From positions 1 through 6,814 of the forward strand of contig JAVWYO010000107.1 of NCBI GenBank assembly GCA_036661515.1: a stretch of DNA of 6,814 bases. Direction: 5' to 3'. This DNA comes from HGM05232 sp036661515 (lineage in GTDB: Bacteria > Bacteroidota > Bacteroidia > Bacteroidales > Muribaculaceae). The position numbers and the translations under genes were made by a program. Shown piece after piece: positions 6,043 through 6,814 of this stretch. The notes below the pieces were generated by a model. That model was not told where the DNA came from and did no database searches. It saw only the letters and a program-made list of their open reading frames with translations. How positions within the stretch are numbered: the stretch's first letter is position 1; every line of letters begins with the position of its first letter.

Positions 6043-6747
6043 ATGAACAAATCTTGGAACATTGAGGCTGCTATTTTGTCGGTGGGGCTTATCGTAATTG
6101 GCTTTTGTGTAATGATGGGTATCAACAATTTTGCTGATCGTAATCGTGTGGTTAATGTTAAGGGGCTTGCTGAAATTGAGGTGCCTGCTAATAAGGTGAC
6201 TTGGCCTATCGTGTATAAGGAGCTTGGGAATGAGTTGCCAGAGCTTTACACTCGTATTAATACTACTAATAATGCGATAATCGCTTTCTTGAAGAGGAAT
6301 GGCATTAGTGATGCAGAGATTGCTGTGAAGGCTCCTGAGGTTATTGACTTGCGTGCTGATAGGTATAGCTCAAATCCTACTCCACAACGTTATAATATTA
6401 CTTCGGTGATTACGGTAACTTCTAATCAGGTTGATAAGATAAGAAAACTTATCACGTCACAGATGGAATTGCTTAAAGAGGGTATTGCAATAGTTGGTGG
6501 TGAGTATAATAATCCTATAACGTATGATTATACTGCGCTTAATACTGTGAAGCCTAAGATGATACAGGAGGCTACAAAGAATGCGCGGGCTACGGCGGAG
6601 CAGTTTGCTGAAGATTCAAATAGCACGCTTGGTAAAATAATGAGTGCCAATCAGGGTCAATTCTCTATTGAAGATCGTGATACAAATACTCCTTATATCA
6701 AAAAGGTGCGTGTGGTTACGACTATTAGTTATGCTTTGAAAGATTAG
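6043..6747 (+). CDS. Membrane-anchored SIMPL/DUF541 domain protein
   Basis: The 234 residues begin with a single hydrophobic segment (about 8-28) preceded by Lys3, best read as an uncleaved inner-membrane anchor with the rest in the periplasm. Cys22 is preceded by Phe, so this is not a lipobox. The remainder fits the SIMPL family (DUF541): VNVKGLAEIEVPANKVTW (37-54) is the usual opening strand, followed by helix, VDLRADRY-like strands, the ITSVITVTSN strand (119-128), the ATKNARATAEQFAEDSNSTLGKI helix (177-199) and the closing VRVVTTISYAL strand (222-232). The family includes Brucella BP26, which forms channel-like assemblies; the biochemical role is unclear and no enzymatic motif is visible. 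Codons end in T or G far more often than in the upstream genes. The start at 6043 follows an A/T-rich leader, and a long hairpin lies downstream. Confidence 0.85.
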   Translation: MNKSWNIEAAILSVGLIVIGFCVMMGINNFADRNRVVNVKGLAEIEVPANKVTWPIVYKELGNELPELYTRINTTNNAIIAFLKRNGISDAEIAVKAPEVIDLRADRYSSNPTPQRYNITSVITVTSNQVDKIRKLITSQMELLKEGIAIVGGEYNNPITYDYTALNTVKPKMIQEATKNARATAEQFAEDSNSTLGKIMSANQGQFSIEDRDTNTPYIKKVRVVTTISYALKD

Positions 6748-6769
6748 TTTAAAAAGTAAAGAGAAATAG

Positions 6770-6814
6770 ATAATTCCCATGTTGTGATGTTTGACATCGC
6801 GACATGGGAATTAT
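6770..6814 (+). terminator. Very long hairpin, probable terminator, running to the window end
   Basis: ATAATTCCCATGT (6770-6782) pairs perfectly with ACATGGGAATTAT (6802-6814), and the inner arms 6783-6790 and 6794-6801 continue the pairing with two U-G wobbles, giving about 21 pairs around a TTG loop (6791-6793). It begins 23 nt after the SIMPL stop. Any T-run would lie just beyond the window, so termination is not proven. The wobbles are U-G in + strand RNA but would be A-C mismatches in the other strand, so the fold favours the + transcript. Confidence 0.65.

Noticed and set aside
439..6747. A new defence, toxin-antitoxin or mobile system.
   Set aside because: Every gene belongs to a recognisable housekeeping, stress or envelope family, and no transposase, integrase, nuclease or toxin motif is present.

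Overview
The window reads as ordinary chromosomal DNA from a member of the order Bacteroidales, possibly a Muribaculaceae-like gut bacterium; the family-level placement is a guess. Supporting signs are: no Shine-Dalgarno sequences but A/T-rich leaders before every start; promoter-like TTTG / TAnnTTTG elements instead of the E. coli -35/-10 pair; a lipoprotein whose mature N-terminus (C-K-D-E) carries the Bacteroidetes surface-export signal; a NigD-like protein; and protein sequences with a Bacteroidales character. All genes are on the + strand.

Layout. Positions 1-438 hold no convincing gene. The first ~300 bases are dense in short direct and inverted repeats: a 14-bp perfect inverted repeat, several small hairpins, and three tandem copies of a TGCGTAC-based 9-mer. 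The next ~130 bases are very A/T-rich and contain a good Bacteroidales-type promoter for a single-gene unit encoding a small-subunit haem catalase (439-1905), which ends at a textbook intrinsic terminator (1934-1977).

A second promoter near 1997-2029 begins a tightly packed five-gene unit: a ThiF/E1-like tRNA t6A dehydratase (tcdA, 2055-2774); a LolD-type ABC ATPase whose ATG overlaps the tcdA stop codon (2771-3439); a NigD-like surface lipoprotein (3447-4106); a small DUF3467 protein (4129-4440); and cysteinyl-tRNA synthetase (cysS, 4468-5943). Gaps are -4, 7, 22 and 27 nt, so co-transcription is likely. Two members concern tRNA (cyclic t6A formation and Cys charging) and two concern the lipoprotein envelope (a Lol ATPase and a lipoprotein). 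Any functional link between them is inference.

After a 99-nt gap with its own promoter-like motif comes a membrane-anchored SIMPL/DUF541 protein (6043-6747), followed by an exceptionally long hairpin that reaches the window edge. Base composition on the coding strand changes abruptly between cysS and this last gene, from C>G or balanced to strongly G and T rich.

I found no tRNA, rRNA, CRISPR array, insertion sequence or defence system. All six protein-coding families other than the DUF3467 protein have a known or partly known role. The least explained parts are the repeat block at 1-300, the DUF3467 protein, and the composition switch near 5945.
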